NCBI RefSeq assembly: GCF_000238275.3
Contig: NZ_AHCF03000002.1
Location: forward strand, 248,001-312,000
Source of the DNA: Pseudoalteromonas undina
Lineage (GTDB): Bacteria; Pseudomonadota; Gammaproteobacteria; Enterobacterales; Alteromonadaceae
Length of the DNA: 64,000 nucleotides
Direction of reading: 5' to 3'
Each line of letters starts with the position of its first letter. Position 1 is the first letter of the stretch. A model generated the notes under the pieces. That model had not been told where the DNA came from. It saw only the letters and a list, made by a program, of their open reading frames with translations, and made no database searches. Below are positions 7,468-16,329 of this stretch, one piece after another. Position numbers and translations under genes: made by a program.

Positions 7468-9897
7468 ATGCAAAAAATATCACGATTAAGTTACATACTC
7501 TTTACTGTGCTGCTCTGTATGATAACTCAAGCGCACGCAGCAATTAAGTCTATTGACGAATTTACTGAAAAAATGAACCATTTCCCTGGTTATTTTTCTT
7601 TCTTTTACGATACCCAAAACGGCAATGTGTATTTAAAAGTTGATAAACTTGAGCAACAATTTTTACTACAGCATAGCTTGCCTTATGGCGTTGGCTCTAA
7701 CGACATAGGTTTAGATAGAGGCCAATTAGGCGGTACCTATTTGGTACAGTTTGAGCGCTTTGGCAACAAGGTGATGTTACGTGCCGTAAATACTTACTAC
7801 CGTGCAAACACGAGTAATATAGCAGAGCAGCAAAGCGTTAAAGAAGCGTTTGCATCCAGCATTTTGGCGGGTTTTAAAGTTGTCGCTCAAGATGCCAATG
7901 CTGCATTAATAGATTACACCCCTTATTTACTGAGTGACGTACATGGCGTAAGCCGTACTTTAGCTGCGCGCAAGCAAGGGCAGTTTAGCCTTGATGAGTC
8001 ACGCAGTGCGGTATTTATGAATCGCTCAAAAGCATTTTTGAAAAATACTGAACTTGAAGCCATTCTCACCTTTAAAGGGTCTAAACCAGGTAAATACGTT
8101 CGCCAAGTGAGTGCTGATCCTTACGCTTTGAGTGTGCACATGCACCATTCACTTATTCAATTGCCTGATGATAATTACACGCCACGAAAATTTAGCCCGC
8201 AATCGGGTTATTGGAGTGTGGAGCATAAAAATTATGCAGCAGGGCTCGATGAGTCTATGTACGTGCGTTACATTCCGCGTCATCGTTTAGCAAAAAAAGA
8301 TCCAAGCTTAGCAGTTAGTGAGCCGATAGAGCCTATTGTTTATTACTTAGATCCTGGGGTACCTGAACCAGTAAAAACGGCTTTATTAGAAGGCGGGCAA
8401 TGGTGGAATGACGCTTTTAATGCAGCAGGCTATAAAAATGCCTTTGAAGTTAAAGTGCTACCAAGTAATGCTGATCCTATGGATGTGCGCTACAACGTTA
8501 TTCAATGGGTGCATCGAGCAACTCGAGGTTGGTCGTATGGCAGTTCAATTATAGACCCACGTACAGGCGAAATTATTAAAGGCCATGTGACATTAGGGTC
8601 GCTGCGAGTGCGTCAAGATATCCTTATTGCTGAATCACTCGCTGCGCCTTATTTAAAAGGCAATGAAGTGGCAGGTATCTTACATGCAATGGCACTTGAT
8701 CGTATTCGTCAGCTCAGTGCTCATGAGATTGGTCATACACTGGGTATTGCGCACAACTTCGCAGCGTCAGTAAATAATCGTGCTTCGGTGATGGATTATC
8801 CGCATCCGTTATTGAGCTTTGCAGATAATGGTCAGTTAGATGTATCTCAAGGTTATGCTAAAGGTATGGGCGCATGGGATACGCAAGTGATCAAATATGG
8901 CTACAGTGATTTTACCGGCCAAGATGAAAGCGAAGCACTCGCTGCTATTTTGCAGCAAAATAAAGCACAAGGTTTGGCGTTTATTTCTGACAGTGATGCC
9001 CGTGCCAAAGGTGGGGCGCACCCTACAGCTCACCTTTGGGATAATGGTGGTAATCCAAGTGAAGAATTACTTAGAGTGCTTGATGTGCGAAAGCAGGCGC
9101 TTGGGCAGTTTGGTATTAACAATATAAAAACTGGGGTTGCACTGTCGCAGTTAGAAGAAAAGCTAGTGCCACTTTACTTGTTCCACCGTTATCAAGTTGA
9201 AGCGGTTGCAAAGCTTATTGCGGGCGTTGATTATGACTATGAAATTCGTAGTGACGCACCCGTCAAAGGCGCCCAAGTTGTAGCTAAAGAGGCTCAGCAA
9301 CAAGCAGTTAACGCTATTTTAGCCACCCTAAAAGCAACTAATTTAACGCTGCCAGAGTCGATACTGTCTTTGATTGTACCAAAGGCGTATGGCGAGTCTA
9401 AATCACGAGAAAGTATAGTGGGTCGTACCGGCTTAACTATGGATGCACTTGCATTGCCTGAAGTGGCAGCGCAGCATAGTCTATCGCTATTACTTAATGC
9501 TCAACGATTAAATCGATTAGCACAGCAGCAAGCACGTGATAACCGCTTTTATAGTCTAGATGAGCTACTTAAACAGTTAAATAAGCAAGTGTTTAATGTA
9601 TCAGCGCCTGCCACCATGACAGGAAAAGTAACACAACGAGTACAGTACCTAACGGCAAAAACCATGGCTGATCTTGTGGCTAACGACGGTTTAAGCCCTG
9701 AAGTGCAAGCGCAACTGCATTTCTATTTAAGCAAACTTGCTGATGAGTTTAATCAGCACTCTTTGCTAGGCCACCCTGAAGTGGGTGACAGCGCATTTAA
9801 AAACTATTTAGCGTCGCAAATTAATCAGTTTTTAACAACAGGCCAGTGGCCTGACAATTTTAAAGCCCTGCCAATACCACCAGGCTCACCTATTTAA
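7468..9897 (+). CDS. Exported zinc-dependent metalloprotease (DUF5117/DUF4953 type)
   Basis: An 809-residue protein with a signal peptide ending around AHA. A large N-terminal domain (SLPYGVGSNDIGLDRGQLGG, HHSLIQLPDDNYTPR) matches the DUF5117 family. A catalytic domain carries the extended zinc motif HEIGHTLGIAHNF at about residues 419-431 and a later Met-turn-like SVMDYPHP, as in metzincins (HExxHxxGxxH). The block IQWVHRATRGWSYGSSIIDPRTGEI is typical of the family. It is probably periplasmic or secreted, with substrate unknown. A TATAAT at 7416-7421, framed by CCCC/GGGG, lies about 46 bp upstream and may be its -10 box. Confidence 0.88.
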   Translation: MQKISRLSYILFTVLLCMITQAHAAIKSIDEFTEKMNHFPGYFSFFYDTQNGNVYLKVDKLEQQFLLQHSLPYGVGSNDIGLDRGQLGGTYLVQFERFGNKVMLRAVNTYYRANTSNIAEQQSVKEAFASSILAGFKVVAQDANAALIDYTPYLLSDVHGVSRTLAARKQGQFSLDESRSAVFMNRSKAFLKNTELEAILTFKGSKPGKYVRQVSADPYALSVHMHHSLIQLPDDNYTPRKFSPQSGYWSVEHKNYAAGLDESMYVRYIPRHRLAKKDPSLAVSEPIEPIVYYLDPGVPEPVKTALLEGGQWWNDAFNAAGYKNAFEVKVLPSNADPMDVRYNVIQWVHRATRGWSYGSSIIDPRTGEIIKGHVTLGSLRVRQDILIAESLAAPYLKGNEVAGILHAMALDRIRQLSAHEIGHTLGIAHNFAASVNNRASVMDYPHPLLSFADNGQLDVSQGYAKGMGAWDTQVIKYGYSDFTGQDESEALAAILQQNKAQGLAFISDSDARAKGGAHPTAHLWDNGGNPSEELLRVLDVRKQALGQFGINNIKTGVALSQLEEKLVPLYLFHRYQVEAVAKLIAGVDYDYEIRSDAPVKGAQVVAKEAQQQAVNAILATLKATNLTLPESILSLIVPKAYGESKSRESIVGRTGLTMDALALPEVAAQHSLSLLLNAQRLNRLAQQQARDNRFYSLDELLKQLNKQVFNVSAPATMTGKVTQRVQYLTAKTMADLVANDGLSPEVQAQLHFYLSKLADEFNQHSLLGHPEVGDSAFKNYLASQINQFLTTGQWPDNFKALPIPPGSPI

Positions 9898-10036
9898 TAG
9901 TACAAGCCAGAGGATAAAGGCGCTGTGTAAACGTTACGTTTCATGGTGCCTTGTTTTTAGGGTGTTACTTTTGCTTGCATAAAGTTGGTTTTTTGTTAAT
10001 CTAGCCACCCCCTATTTTAGTCTTTTTGAGGTGTTT

Positions 10037-10810
10037 ATGGCGTTTTTATCTCGTTCGATATTGGCGTTATCAATGGCACTTTTAAGCTCCAATGCAATCG
10101 CACAAAAACAATGTGATGTTGAACTTCGTCATGGTTTAATTATTACCGATGATGTGATCCGTATTGTTGATAAAGGCCAAACAAGGGTGCAAATTAACAA
10201 TAATAATCAATTGTTTATTCGAGGCTACTGGGTCGATTTAAGCACCGACGAAAGCAAAGTGCTAGAACAATTTAGCAATGGTATTCGTCAAACAGTTCCT
10301 GAGTTGGTCGATTTAGCGACCGATGGCGTTAACCTAGGACTCAGTGCTATTGAGCATGTTGTTGAGGGCATGTCAGATAAAGAACCCGAAGTGCTAAAAA
10401 CGCAATTACAATATGTAGAGCGCGCACTTATGGATAAGTTTAAACGTGGCGACGATTTCTTTTTTATAGCTCCTCAATCGCTTTCCCAAATTGATGATTT
10501 TTTTACTAAAGAAATTAGTCAAAAAATACACTCCGCAGTACATGGCTCTTTGGGTGCTATTTTAATGTCGCTTGGGGATGCGTTTAAATCTCGAGAAGGC
10601 AATATAGAAGACCGCATGAACGACATGGGGCAACGCATGGATATCATCACCAAAGAAATAGATAAGTCGTTACAGAAAAAAGCCCATCAATTAGAACTTA
10701 AAGCCTCTGAATATTGTGAATGTTTAAACTCTCTAGATATTACTGAGTCTCGGCTGCAAGCGATTGTACCTGGGATGACAGACTTTGATTTAGTACAGAT
10801 TAAATCGTAA
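10037..10810 (+). CDS. YggN-like periplasmic protein (DUF2884)
   Basis: A 257-residue exported protein with a signal peptide (ALSMALLSSNAIAQ) and the early motif CDVELRHGLIITDDVIRI. The block of short polar strands (QTRVQINNNNQLFIRGYWVDLS) and helical end resemble the DUF2884/YggN family of unknown function. The ATG at 10037 is preferred because GAGGTG lies just before it; GTG at 10031 is part of that ribosome binding site. A likely promoter with TTGCAT and TAATCT 16 bp apart lies in the preceding gap. The following gap (10811-10913) is non-coding and contains G+C-rich repeated words. Confidence 0.8.
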   Translation: MAFLSRSILALSMALLSSNAIAQKQCDVELRHGLIITDDVIRIVDKGQTRVQINNNNQLFIRGYWVDLSTDESKVLEQFSNGIRQTVPELVDLATDGVNLGLSAIEHVVEGMSDKEPEVLKTQLQYVERALMDKFKRGDDFFFIAPQSLSQIDDFFTKEISQKIHSAVHGSLGAILMSLGDAFKSREGNIEDRMNDMGQRMDIITKEIDKSLQKKAHQLELKASEYCECLNSLDITESRLQAIVPGMTDFDLVQIKS

Positions 10811-10913
10811 GAACAGAGATTAGGCAAGATTATAGAGGGCAACGAGCAGCGAGCCTAGAGCGGCAGATGAACAGCCCGAACCTCGTGAACCATTTCCTAA
10901 CACCTAAACAACC

Positions 10914-11612
10914 TCACAGTTTTATCTCTGCGGCAGTTAATGGGCGGTATTCACCTGCAGCCAAATCTTCACCTAACTTTATACCCGCAATTTGTTCACG
11001 ATGTAGTTCAACTACTTTGTTATCTACCGCTGCTAGCATACGTTTTACTTGGTGATACTTCCCCTCAGAAATAGACAAGCGTAAACCATAATTCCCTAAG
11101 CGCTCAGCAATAGCTGGGCGAGTTAAATCTTTTTCATTGTGAAGCTGCACACCGTCGCGTAATTGCTGCAGTGCATCATCGGTAATCGGCTCTTGAGTTT
11201 CAACCAAGTAGGTTTTAAATTTATTCTTTTTAGGCGAGGTAATTTTGTGTGACCAGTCGCCATCATTAGTAATAAGCACTAGGCCTGTGGTGTCTATGTC
11301 TAAACGCCCGGCAATGTGAAAGTCGGCCATGTTTGGCTCATCAAGCAAATCAAATACGGTTTTGTGTAACTCATCTGAATTAGCGCATACATAACCTACC
11401 GGCTTATTGAGCATAAAGTAGCGTTTACCTAAAAACACTAATGGCTGATCATGAAATAACACGTCATCTTGCTGAGTAACTTGAAAGTCGAATGCCGTGA
11501 TCACCTCGCCATTAACGCTAGCCGCTTGGCTTTTTATTGCTGCGCGGGCTTTTGAGCGTGGTAACTCTGCTAAATGGCTAATAAATTTATCTAAACGGCA
11601 AGGAAATTTCAT
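10914..11612 (-). CDS. rsuA: 16S rRNA pseudouridine(516) synthase
   Basis: A 232-residue enzyme isomerising uridine 516 of 16S rRNA. An N-terminal S4 RNA-binding domain (RLDKFISHLAELPRSKARAAI) is followed by the RsuA/RluB catalytic domain. The active-site block GRLDIDTTGLVLITNDGD lies around residues 102-119 with the catalytic Asp in GRLD, and KYHQVKRML comes near the end. Length fits RsuA better than RluB/E/F, which tend to differ at both ends. The ATG at 11612 is chosen; the longer frame uses a GTG at 11621. It is divergent from the ZapE-like gene with about 58 bp between starts. Confidence 0.9.
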   Translation of the reverse strand: MKFPCRLDKFISHLAELPRSKARAAIKSQAASVNGEVITAFDFQVTQQDDVLFHDQPLVFLGKRYFMLNKPVGYVCANSDELHKTVFDLLDEPNMADFHIAGRLDIDTTGLVLITNDGDWSHKITSPKKNKFKTYLVETQEPITDDALQQLRDGVQLHNEKDLTRPAIAERLGNYGLRLSISEGKYHQVKRMLAAVDNKVVELHREQIAGIKLGEDLAAGEYRPLTAAEIKL

Positions 11613-11670
11613 GTTGTTCACATTTTTAGTCGGCTACAATGGCCGCGAGTATAGCGGATAGTGAAATACC

Positions 11671-12780
11671 ATGACAGAGCCCAGTACAGAAATTTTAAGC
11701 CTGTACCATAGCAAGGTTTCATCAGGAGAGCTTGATTTCGATGCGGCGCAACACCAAGCCGTGAGTGCGTTACAGTCTTTAAGTGAGCAATTAAATCAGC
11801 CTGCAAGCTGGTGGCAAAAAGCACCTTCAATAAGGGGAATATATTTATATGGCCCGGTTGGTCGAGGTAAATCTATGTTGATGGACTTATTTTATGAACA
11901 CTTACCCACAGAGAAAAAGCAGCGCCTGCACTTTCATCATTTTATCGAAAAAGTTCATGCTCAATTGGCCAAGTTACAAGGGGATAAAAATCCGCTGCAA
12001 ATAATTGCTAAACAGTGGGCCAAAAAGATAAAAGTGCTGTGCTTTGATGAGTTTTTTGTTAGTGATATTGGTGACGCCATGATCATGGCTCGGTTATTTA
12101 ACGCTTTATTTGAACAAGGCGTGGTGCTAGTAGCAACCTCTAACGCAAAACCGGAGCAACTTTATTACAACGGTCTGCAACGCGCGCGATTTTTACCAAC
12201 TATCGATTTAATAAATGAACATTGTCGTGTAATTAACGTAGCGGGGGAGGAAGATCACCGCTTTAGATACGGCAGAAGTAGTCGTCATTATTTTATTAAC
12301 TTGCCCGATGCTGAATTTGAGGCTGGGTTTTTATCCGTACATTCTCAAGCAATGCGTAATAATACAATAACTGTGCATGGCCGAGTGCTTCCTTATTTAT
12401 TAAAAACTGACGATGCTTTACTGATTGATTTTATAGCATTGTGCTCAGGCCCTCGTAGCGCCAATGACTATATGTTTTTAGCAGAACAGTTTTCGGTAGT
12501 ATACATCGCGAATGTGCCAATAATGGGAAAAGAGGCAACTGGTAAAGTTATTGTGCATGGTATAGAAGATAGCTATCAGCGCGAAAAGCAGCAGTTAGAT
12601 GAGCATACACTCGATGATGAAGCTCGGCGTTTTATTGCCTTAGTCGATGAGTTTTATGATTGCCACAAATTACTGGTAATTAATGCCCAGACCGACATAA
12701 ACGAGTTATACCAAGGTAAAAAATTAAGCTTTGAATATGCGCGAACCCAGTCACGGATTGTAGAAATGCAAAATTGGTAA
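11671..12780 (+). CDS. ZapE/AFG1-like ATPase, first copy
   Basis: A 369-residue P-loop ATPase of the ZapE/AFG1 family. The Walker A GPVGRGKS is at 61-68, Walker B VLCFDEFF at about 122-129, then VATSNAKPEQLYYNGLQRARFLP and a C-terminal FIALVDEFYDCHKLLVIN. In E. coli the family member ZapE acts on the FtsZ ring. This window carries a second full-length member at 59751-60839, which sits in the E. coli zapE neighbourhood. This one is therefore the extra paralogue, next to rsuA, and may have another role. Both copies keep all ATPase motifs, so neither looks decayed. Confidence 0.88.
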   Translation: MTEPSTEILSLYHSKVSSGELDFDAAQHQAVSALQSLSEQLNQPASWWQKAPSIRGIYLYGPVGRGKSMLMDLFYEHLPTEKKQRLHFHHFIEKVHAQLAKLQGDKNPLQIIAKQWAKKIKVLCFDEFFVSDIGDAMIMARLFNALFEQGVVLVATSNAKPEQLYYNGLQRARFLPTIDLINEHCRVINVAGEEDHRFRYGRSSRHYFINLPDAEFEAGFLSVHSQAMRNNTITVHGRVLPYLLKTDDALLIDFIALCSGPRSANDYMFLAEQFSVVYIANVPIMGKEATGKVIVHGIEDSYQREKQQLDEHTLDDEARRFIALVDEFYDCHKLLVINAQTDINELYQGKKLSFEYARTQSRIVEMQNW

Positions 12781-12790
12781 GTACAACATT

Positions 12791-12823
12791 AAAACACCGC
12801 ATTTAATTTAAATGCGGTGTTTT
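12791..12823. terminator. Bidirectional terminator hairpin (ACACCGC family)
   Basis: A near-perfect inverted repeat, AAAACACCGCATTTA pairing with AAATGCGGTGTTTT, flanked by A and T runs so that it can stop both the plus-strand ZapE-like gene and the minus-strand galE. It is one of four hairpins in the window sharing the ACACCGC core, and is followed by AGCTGATAACTT at 12831-12842, a degraded form of a shared tail. Confidence 0.85.
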
Positions 12824-12852
12824 AATTTTAAGCTGATAACTTAAAGAAGCCT

Positions 12853-13869
12853 TTATGACTTATATCCATTTGGATTATTTGACTGCCAGCGCCATGTATC
12901 TTGCATCATAACATCAATGCCGCGCTCGGCTTGCCAACCTAGTTCACTAAGGGCTTTTTCTGGCGCAGCATAACAGGCTGCAATATCACCAGGGCGACGA
13001 GGTGACACCGCATAAGGGATAGCTTGGTCGCTTGCCTTAATAAACGCATTGACCATTTGTAATACTGAATAGCCGTTACCGGTACCAAGGTTATAAACAA
13101 GTGCGCCGGTTTCTGCGGCTATTTTATCAAGTGCTTTTAAATGCCCTAAGGCTAAATCCACAACGTGAATGTAATCACGTACGCCAGTACCATCTACCGT
13201 GTCGTAATCATCGCCAAATATAGCGAGCTGCTTTAATTTACCAACCGCAACTTGTGAAATGAAAGGCAGTAAATTATTAGGAATGCCATTAGGATCTTCA
13301 CCAATTAAACCTGACTCATGTGCACCAACAGGATTAAAGTAGCGCAAAATAGCAAACGCAAAGCGCTCATCTGATTTAGCGATATCTTGCAGCATCATTT
13401 CAACCATTAGTTTAGACGTACCATATGGGTTGGTTGTACCGCCAACGGGGAAGTCTTCGCGTATTGGTAAGCTTGCAGGGTCACCATAAACTGTTGCAGA
13501 TGAGCTAAATACCAGTTTAAACACACCCGCGTCACGCATAGCATCAACTAGTGTTAATGTGCCTTGTACGTTATTTTGATAATACGCGATTGGTTTGGCT
13601 ACCGACTCACCAACCGCTTTTAAACCTGCAAAATGAATTACACTATCAATGTTATGTTTTGCAAATACTGAGTCTAAAAAGGATTGATCTAAAATATCAC
13701 CTTGATAAAAAGTAATTGCTTTACCGGTTATTTTTTTCACTCTCTCAAGTGATTCTTCAGAGGAGTTACTTAAGTTATCGATAACGATAACGTCGCTGCC
13801 TTGCTGTAAAAGTTCTAAAACGGTGTGTGAGCCAATATAGCCTGCGCCACCGGTTACTAAAATTGCCAT
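12853..13869 (-). CDS. galE: UDP-glucose 4-epimerase
   Basis: A 338-residue NAD-dependent short-chain dehydrogenase-type enzyme interconverting UDP-glucose and UDP-galactose. The Rossmann motif GGAGYIG is at 7-13, the serine of SSSATVYG and the YGTSK catalytic pair follow, and [12 protein letters not shown] and [17 protein letters not shown] are GalE hallmarks. The ATG at 13869 has AAGGAG seven bases upstream and gives the standard [13 protein letters not shown] start. It is transcribed alone and convergent with the ZapE-like gene. It supplies UDP-galactose for surface sugars. Confidence 0.97.
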   Translation of the reverse strand: MAILVTGGAGYIGSHTVLELLQQGSDVIVIDNLSNSSEESLERVKKITGKAITFYQGDILDQSFLDSVFAKHNIDSVIHFAGLKAVGESVAKPIAYYQNNVQGTLTLVDAMRDAGVFKLVFSSSATVYGDPASLPIREDFPVGGTTNPYGTSKLMVEMMLQDIAKSDERFAFAILRYFNPVGAHESGLIGEDPNGIPNNLLPFISQVAVGKLKQLAIFGDDYDTVDGTGVRDYIHVVDLALGHLKALDKIAAETGALVYNLGTGNGYSVLQMVNAFIKASDQAIPYAVSPRRPGDIAACYAAPEKALSELGWQAERGIDVMMQDTWRWQSNNPNGYKS

Positions 13870-14083
13870 GAATGCTCCTTGGAAACCTCTGTTCAATTAC
13901 CCTAATTTCACCATAAATAATGAGTTTTTACATGTATTATTTTATTTGCTTTGTAATAGTATGATCGTAAACCGTACTTTCGATTACATTTTGTGCAATT
14001 TTAATAACACCTCAGCGTAAAGATTAAGTTATAGTTCATATGTAATTGCTAAAGTGATGTATAGCGATTTGTAAAATATTCAA

Positions 14084-14100
14084 TTGATCACAATGATCAA
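14084..14100. promoter_or_regulatory. Perfect inverted repeat TTGATCA-CAA-TGATCAA
   Basis: A 17-bp site with two 7-bp arms and a 3-bp centre, ending 20 bp before the ATG of the DUF3016 gene. Its size, symmetry and place suit an operator or a 5' mRNA hairpin. I do not recognise the regulator, and no -10/-35 pair is clear around it. Confidence 0.4.
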
Positions 14101-14120
14101 AATACTCGTTGGAGAAACGT

Positions 14121-14609
14121 ATGAACTTAGTTAAAAAAATAGCAATGTTGATGTGTATTGCACTACCGAGTGTTGTTTGCGCGGGTGAGGCTCAAGTTAA
14201 ATGGCATGACTTTAATGATTATCGCGATGTACGCCCATCCAACCAAACTAAAGGCTCATACCATAAGCAAATAGCCAAAAGTATTGATGAACACTTTGCA
14301 AAGCTCAGCGAGCAACTTCCTAAAAACTACAGTTTAAAAATTGAAGTCACCGATTTAGATTTAGCCGGAGACGTACGCTATGGCGGTGTTAACGAAATCC
14401 GAGTGGTTAAACCTATTCACTTTCCACGCATTGAATTTAATTATGTGCTTAGTGATGAAAGTGGCGTTGTCGCACAAGAAGATAACGTAAGCTTAAAAGA
14501 TATGGGTTTTATGGATAAAATTAAAATGGGTCGAGATGAAGCATTTTACTACGAAAAACGCTTATTAACAGAGTGGTTTGGTGAACAAATTTTACCGCGT
14601 ATTAAGTAA
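14121..14609 (+). CDS. DUF3016 family exported protein
   Basis: A 162-residue protein with a signal peptide (MNLVKKIAMLMCIALPSVVCAG) and the family start VKWHDFNDYRDVRPSN. The middle LKIEVTDLDLAGDVRYGG and the end FYYEKRLLTEWFGEQIL are typical of DUF3016. Function is unknown; it is probably periplasmic. The ATG at 14121 is preceded by TTGGAGAAACGT, a good ribosome binding site; the in-frame TTG at 14109 lies inside that site. A 17-bp perfect inverted repeat lies just upstream. Confidence 0.85.
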   Translation: MNLVKKIAMLMCIALPSVVCAGEAQVKWHDFNDYRDVRPSNQTKGSYHKQIAKSIDEHFAKLSEQLPKNYSLKIEVTDLDLAGDVRYGGVNEIRVVKPIHFPRIEFNYVLSDESGVVAQEDNVSLKDMGFMDKIKMGRDEAFYYEKRLLTEWFGEQILPRIK

Positions 14610-14613
14610 CATA

Positions 14614-14646
14614 GCGCAAAACATCTGTGCAACAGATGTTTTGCGC
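14614..14646. terminator. Strong 15-bp stem, likely bidirectional terminator
   Basis: The arms GCGCAAAACATCTGT and ACAGATGTTTTGCGC pair perfectly around a 3-nt loop, between convergent genes. The A4 and T4 tracts fall inside the stem rather than after it, so this is a slightly unusual terminator or an RNA-stability hairpin. Confidence 0.6.
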
Positions 14647-14662
14647 AGTAAGCCCAGAGTGC

Positions 14663-14953
14663 TTACTTAAAGGTCGCTAACAAGGTTAGTAAGTTTTGTA
14701 GTTTAATAACTGCTTGTTTTAGCTTTTCTTCGTCTAAACCGTCGCTTGATAAGCTTTCTACATCTGCGGCAACGTCTAAAACGTAAGGCTTAAAGCGTTT
14801 AGCTTCAAAGCTAAATCCAGCGTCTTCGGCAAATAAGGCTTTAAATTTTCCGTGGCCTTGCTGTTGTAACTCATCGAGTTTTTTATCAGCATCAAGCGCC
14901 TGACGGTAAACAATTTTTAAGTTGGCGTTGAGTTGTTCAATTATAGAATCCAT
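14663..14953 (-). CDS. Small helical hypothetical protein, 96 residues
   Basis: A short, charged, apparently all-helical protein without signal or membrane segment. It opens MDSIIEQLNANLKIVYRQALDADKKLDELQQQ, which is coiled-coil-like, followed by FKALFAEDAGFSFEAKRFKPYVLDVAADVESL. The LF...F...Y layout faintly recalls PriC-type primosomal proteins, but length and detail do not allow that call. It is transcribed alone toward the hairpin at 14614-14646. I do not recognise it. Confidence 0.6.
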   Translation of the reverse strand: MDSIIEQLNANLKIVYRQALDADKKLDELQQQGHGKFKALFAEDAGFSFEAKRFKPYVLDVAADVESLSSDGLDEEKLKQAVIKLQNLLTLLATFK

Positions 14954-15069
14954 GGTTTTCCTAAAGCTTAGTGCAATGTTGCCGATAAATACTTAAGTGG
15001 GTTGGTAAAGTAATTTACCAATTCAGCGACTATAATACGTGTATTACATTTAAATGTCAGGTGTGAGTT

Positions 15070-15279
15070 ATGAATATATCAGGTGGAAATCTACCTACAA
15101 TCCCTGGTGCAGGCCAAGGCGCAGAGGTTTTAACTGCTGCTTTATCTAAAAAGCAACAGCAAGCTGATGGCGCCGCTGCACTTGCGCTTATTGAAGGTGC
15201 TACACAATCCTCAAGTGCGCAAACACCGGCTAAGTCGGTTACTGCAACACTTGGGAATAATGTAAACGTTTATGTTTAA
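15070..15279 (+). CDS. Small YjfB-like putative motility protein
   Basis: A 69-residue protein: MNISGGNLPTIPGAG, then an Ala/Gln-rich helix containing LALIEGATQ, ending LGNNVNVYV. The layout (short start, alanine-rich helix, final GxxVxVY) resembles the small YjfB-like family labelled putative motility protein, a weak match made by eye. Its TAA overlaps the stop of the convergent epmB across TTAA, so the two 3' ends share four bases. Confidence 0.55.
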   Translation: MNISGGNLPTIPGAGQGAEVLTAALSKKQQQADGAAALALIEGATQSSSAQTPAKSVTATLGNNVNVYV

Positions 15280-16289
15280 ACCAATTTGAGGTCAATAGGG
15301 GTTTTACTTTTTTGGCCCCCTATTTCTCTTACTAGTTTAGGCACTAAAAATCCTGGCAGGGCTTCTAAAAGCTCTGCCATTATTTTTATGGCCTGCGCCT
15401 CATCTATATCAAAATGACTTGCGCCTTCTACCTTATCCAGTAAGTGTAAGTAATAAGGCATTACGTCTGTATCAAACAAGGCTTCACTTAAGTTTATTTG
15501 CGCATCAACTGTATCGTTAACATCTTTTAAAATAACCGCCTGATTTAATAACAGTACATTGGCTTGTTTTAGCATGTTCATGGCGTTTTTAAAGTCATTA
15601 TCTATTTCGTTAGCATGGTTAATATGGTTCACGAATATAATTTTTAGTGGTGACTTTGCTAATCTTTCACATAATTGTTCAGTAATGCGTGCAGGGATAA
15701 CAACAGGTAAGCGGCTGTGTATGCGCATCCGTTTTATTTGTGGTATTTGCTCAAGCTCATCTAAAAACCAACTTATAGCATCGTCTTTGGCCATTAGTGG
15801 ATCGCCACCACTTAAAATCACTTCGTTAATATTTTTATCAGCTTGTATATAGCTCAATGCATCAATAAGGCTGCGTTTATTTAACTGGTTTTCTTGATAA
15901 GGAAAATGGCGTCTAAAGCAGTAGCGGCAATTTACCGCACAACCAGTTTTAAACATGACTAAAACACGTGATTTATATTTATGTAACAGACCTGGTTGAT
16001 TGTTATCTTGCTCAAGTAGCGGATCTTTATTAAACCCCGACTTAGTTAAAAATTCTTGATGGCGAGGCATAACTTGCAGCAATAAAGGATCATTTGCATC
16101 GCCATGACGAATTTTTTTTATAAAAGGCAATGGCACACGAACAGGAAACAAGCTACGAGCTTTTATGTCGTTTTCATGGACTTGGCTCGATAAACCAACC
16201 ATTTCTAACAACACTTTTGGGCAGGTAACTACATTTGCTAATTCTTTTTGCCAGTTTTTATGCAAATTTGCTTCATTTCTTTGTATCAT
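15276..16289 (-). CDS. epmB: EF-P beta-lysylation protein EpmB (radical SAM lysine 2,3-aminomutase-like)
   Basis: A protein of about 337 residues that converts lysine to beta-lysine for modification of elongation factor P. The radical SAM cluster motif CxxxCxxC reads GCAVNCRYCFRRHFPY at about 116-131, followed by SGGDPLM and the IHSRLPVVIPARIT block seen in lysine 2,3-aminomutases. The ATG at 16289 and a GTG at 16295 are both possible starts; neither has a clear ribosome binding site. The gene diverges from efp with only about 34-40 bp between starts. With efp and epmA beside it, the EF-P pathway is complete except for the hydroxylase EpmC, not seen here. Confidence 0.95.
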   Translation of the reverse strand: MIQRNEANLHKNWQKELANVVTCPKVLLEMVGLSSQVHENDIKARSLFPVRVPLPFIKKIRHGDANDPLLLQVMPRHQEFLTKSGFNKDPLLEQDNNQPGLLHKYKSRVLVMFKTGCAVNCRYCFRRHFPYQENQLNKRSLIDALSYIQADKNINEVILSGGDPLMAKDDAISWFLDELEQIPQIKRMRIHSRLPVVIPARITEQLCERLAKSPLKIIFVNHINHANEIDNDFKNAMNMLKQANVLLLNQAVILKDVNDTVDAQINLSEALFDTDVMPYYLHLLDKVEGASHFDIDEAQAIKIMAELLEALPGFLVPKLVREIGGQKSKTPIDLKLV

Positions 16290-16329
16290 TGGCACGTAGA
16301 TTACTCGAAAAATATAAATAGAGGAAACG

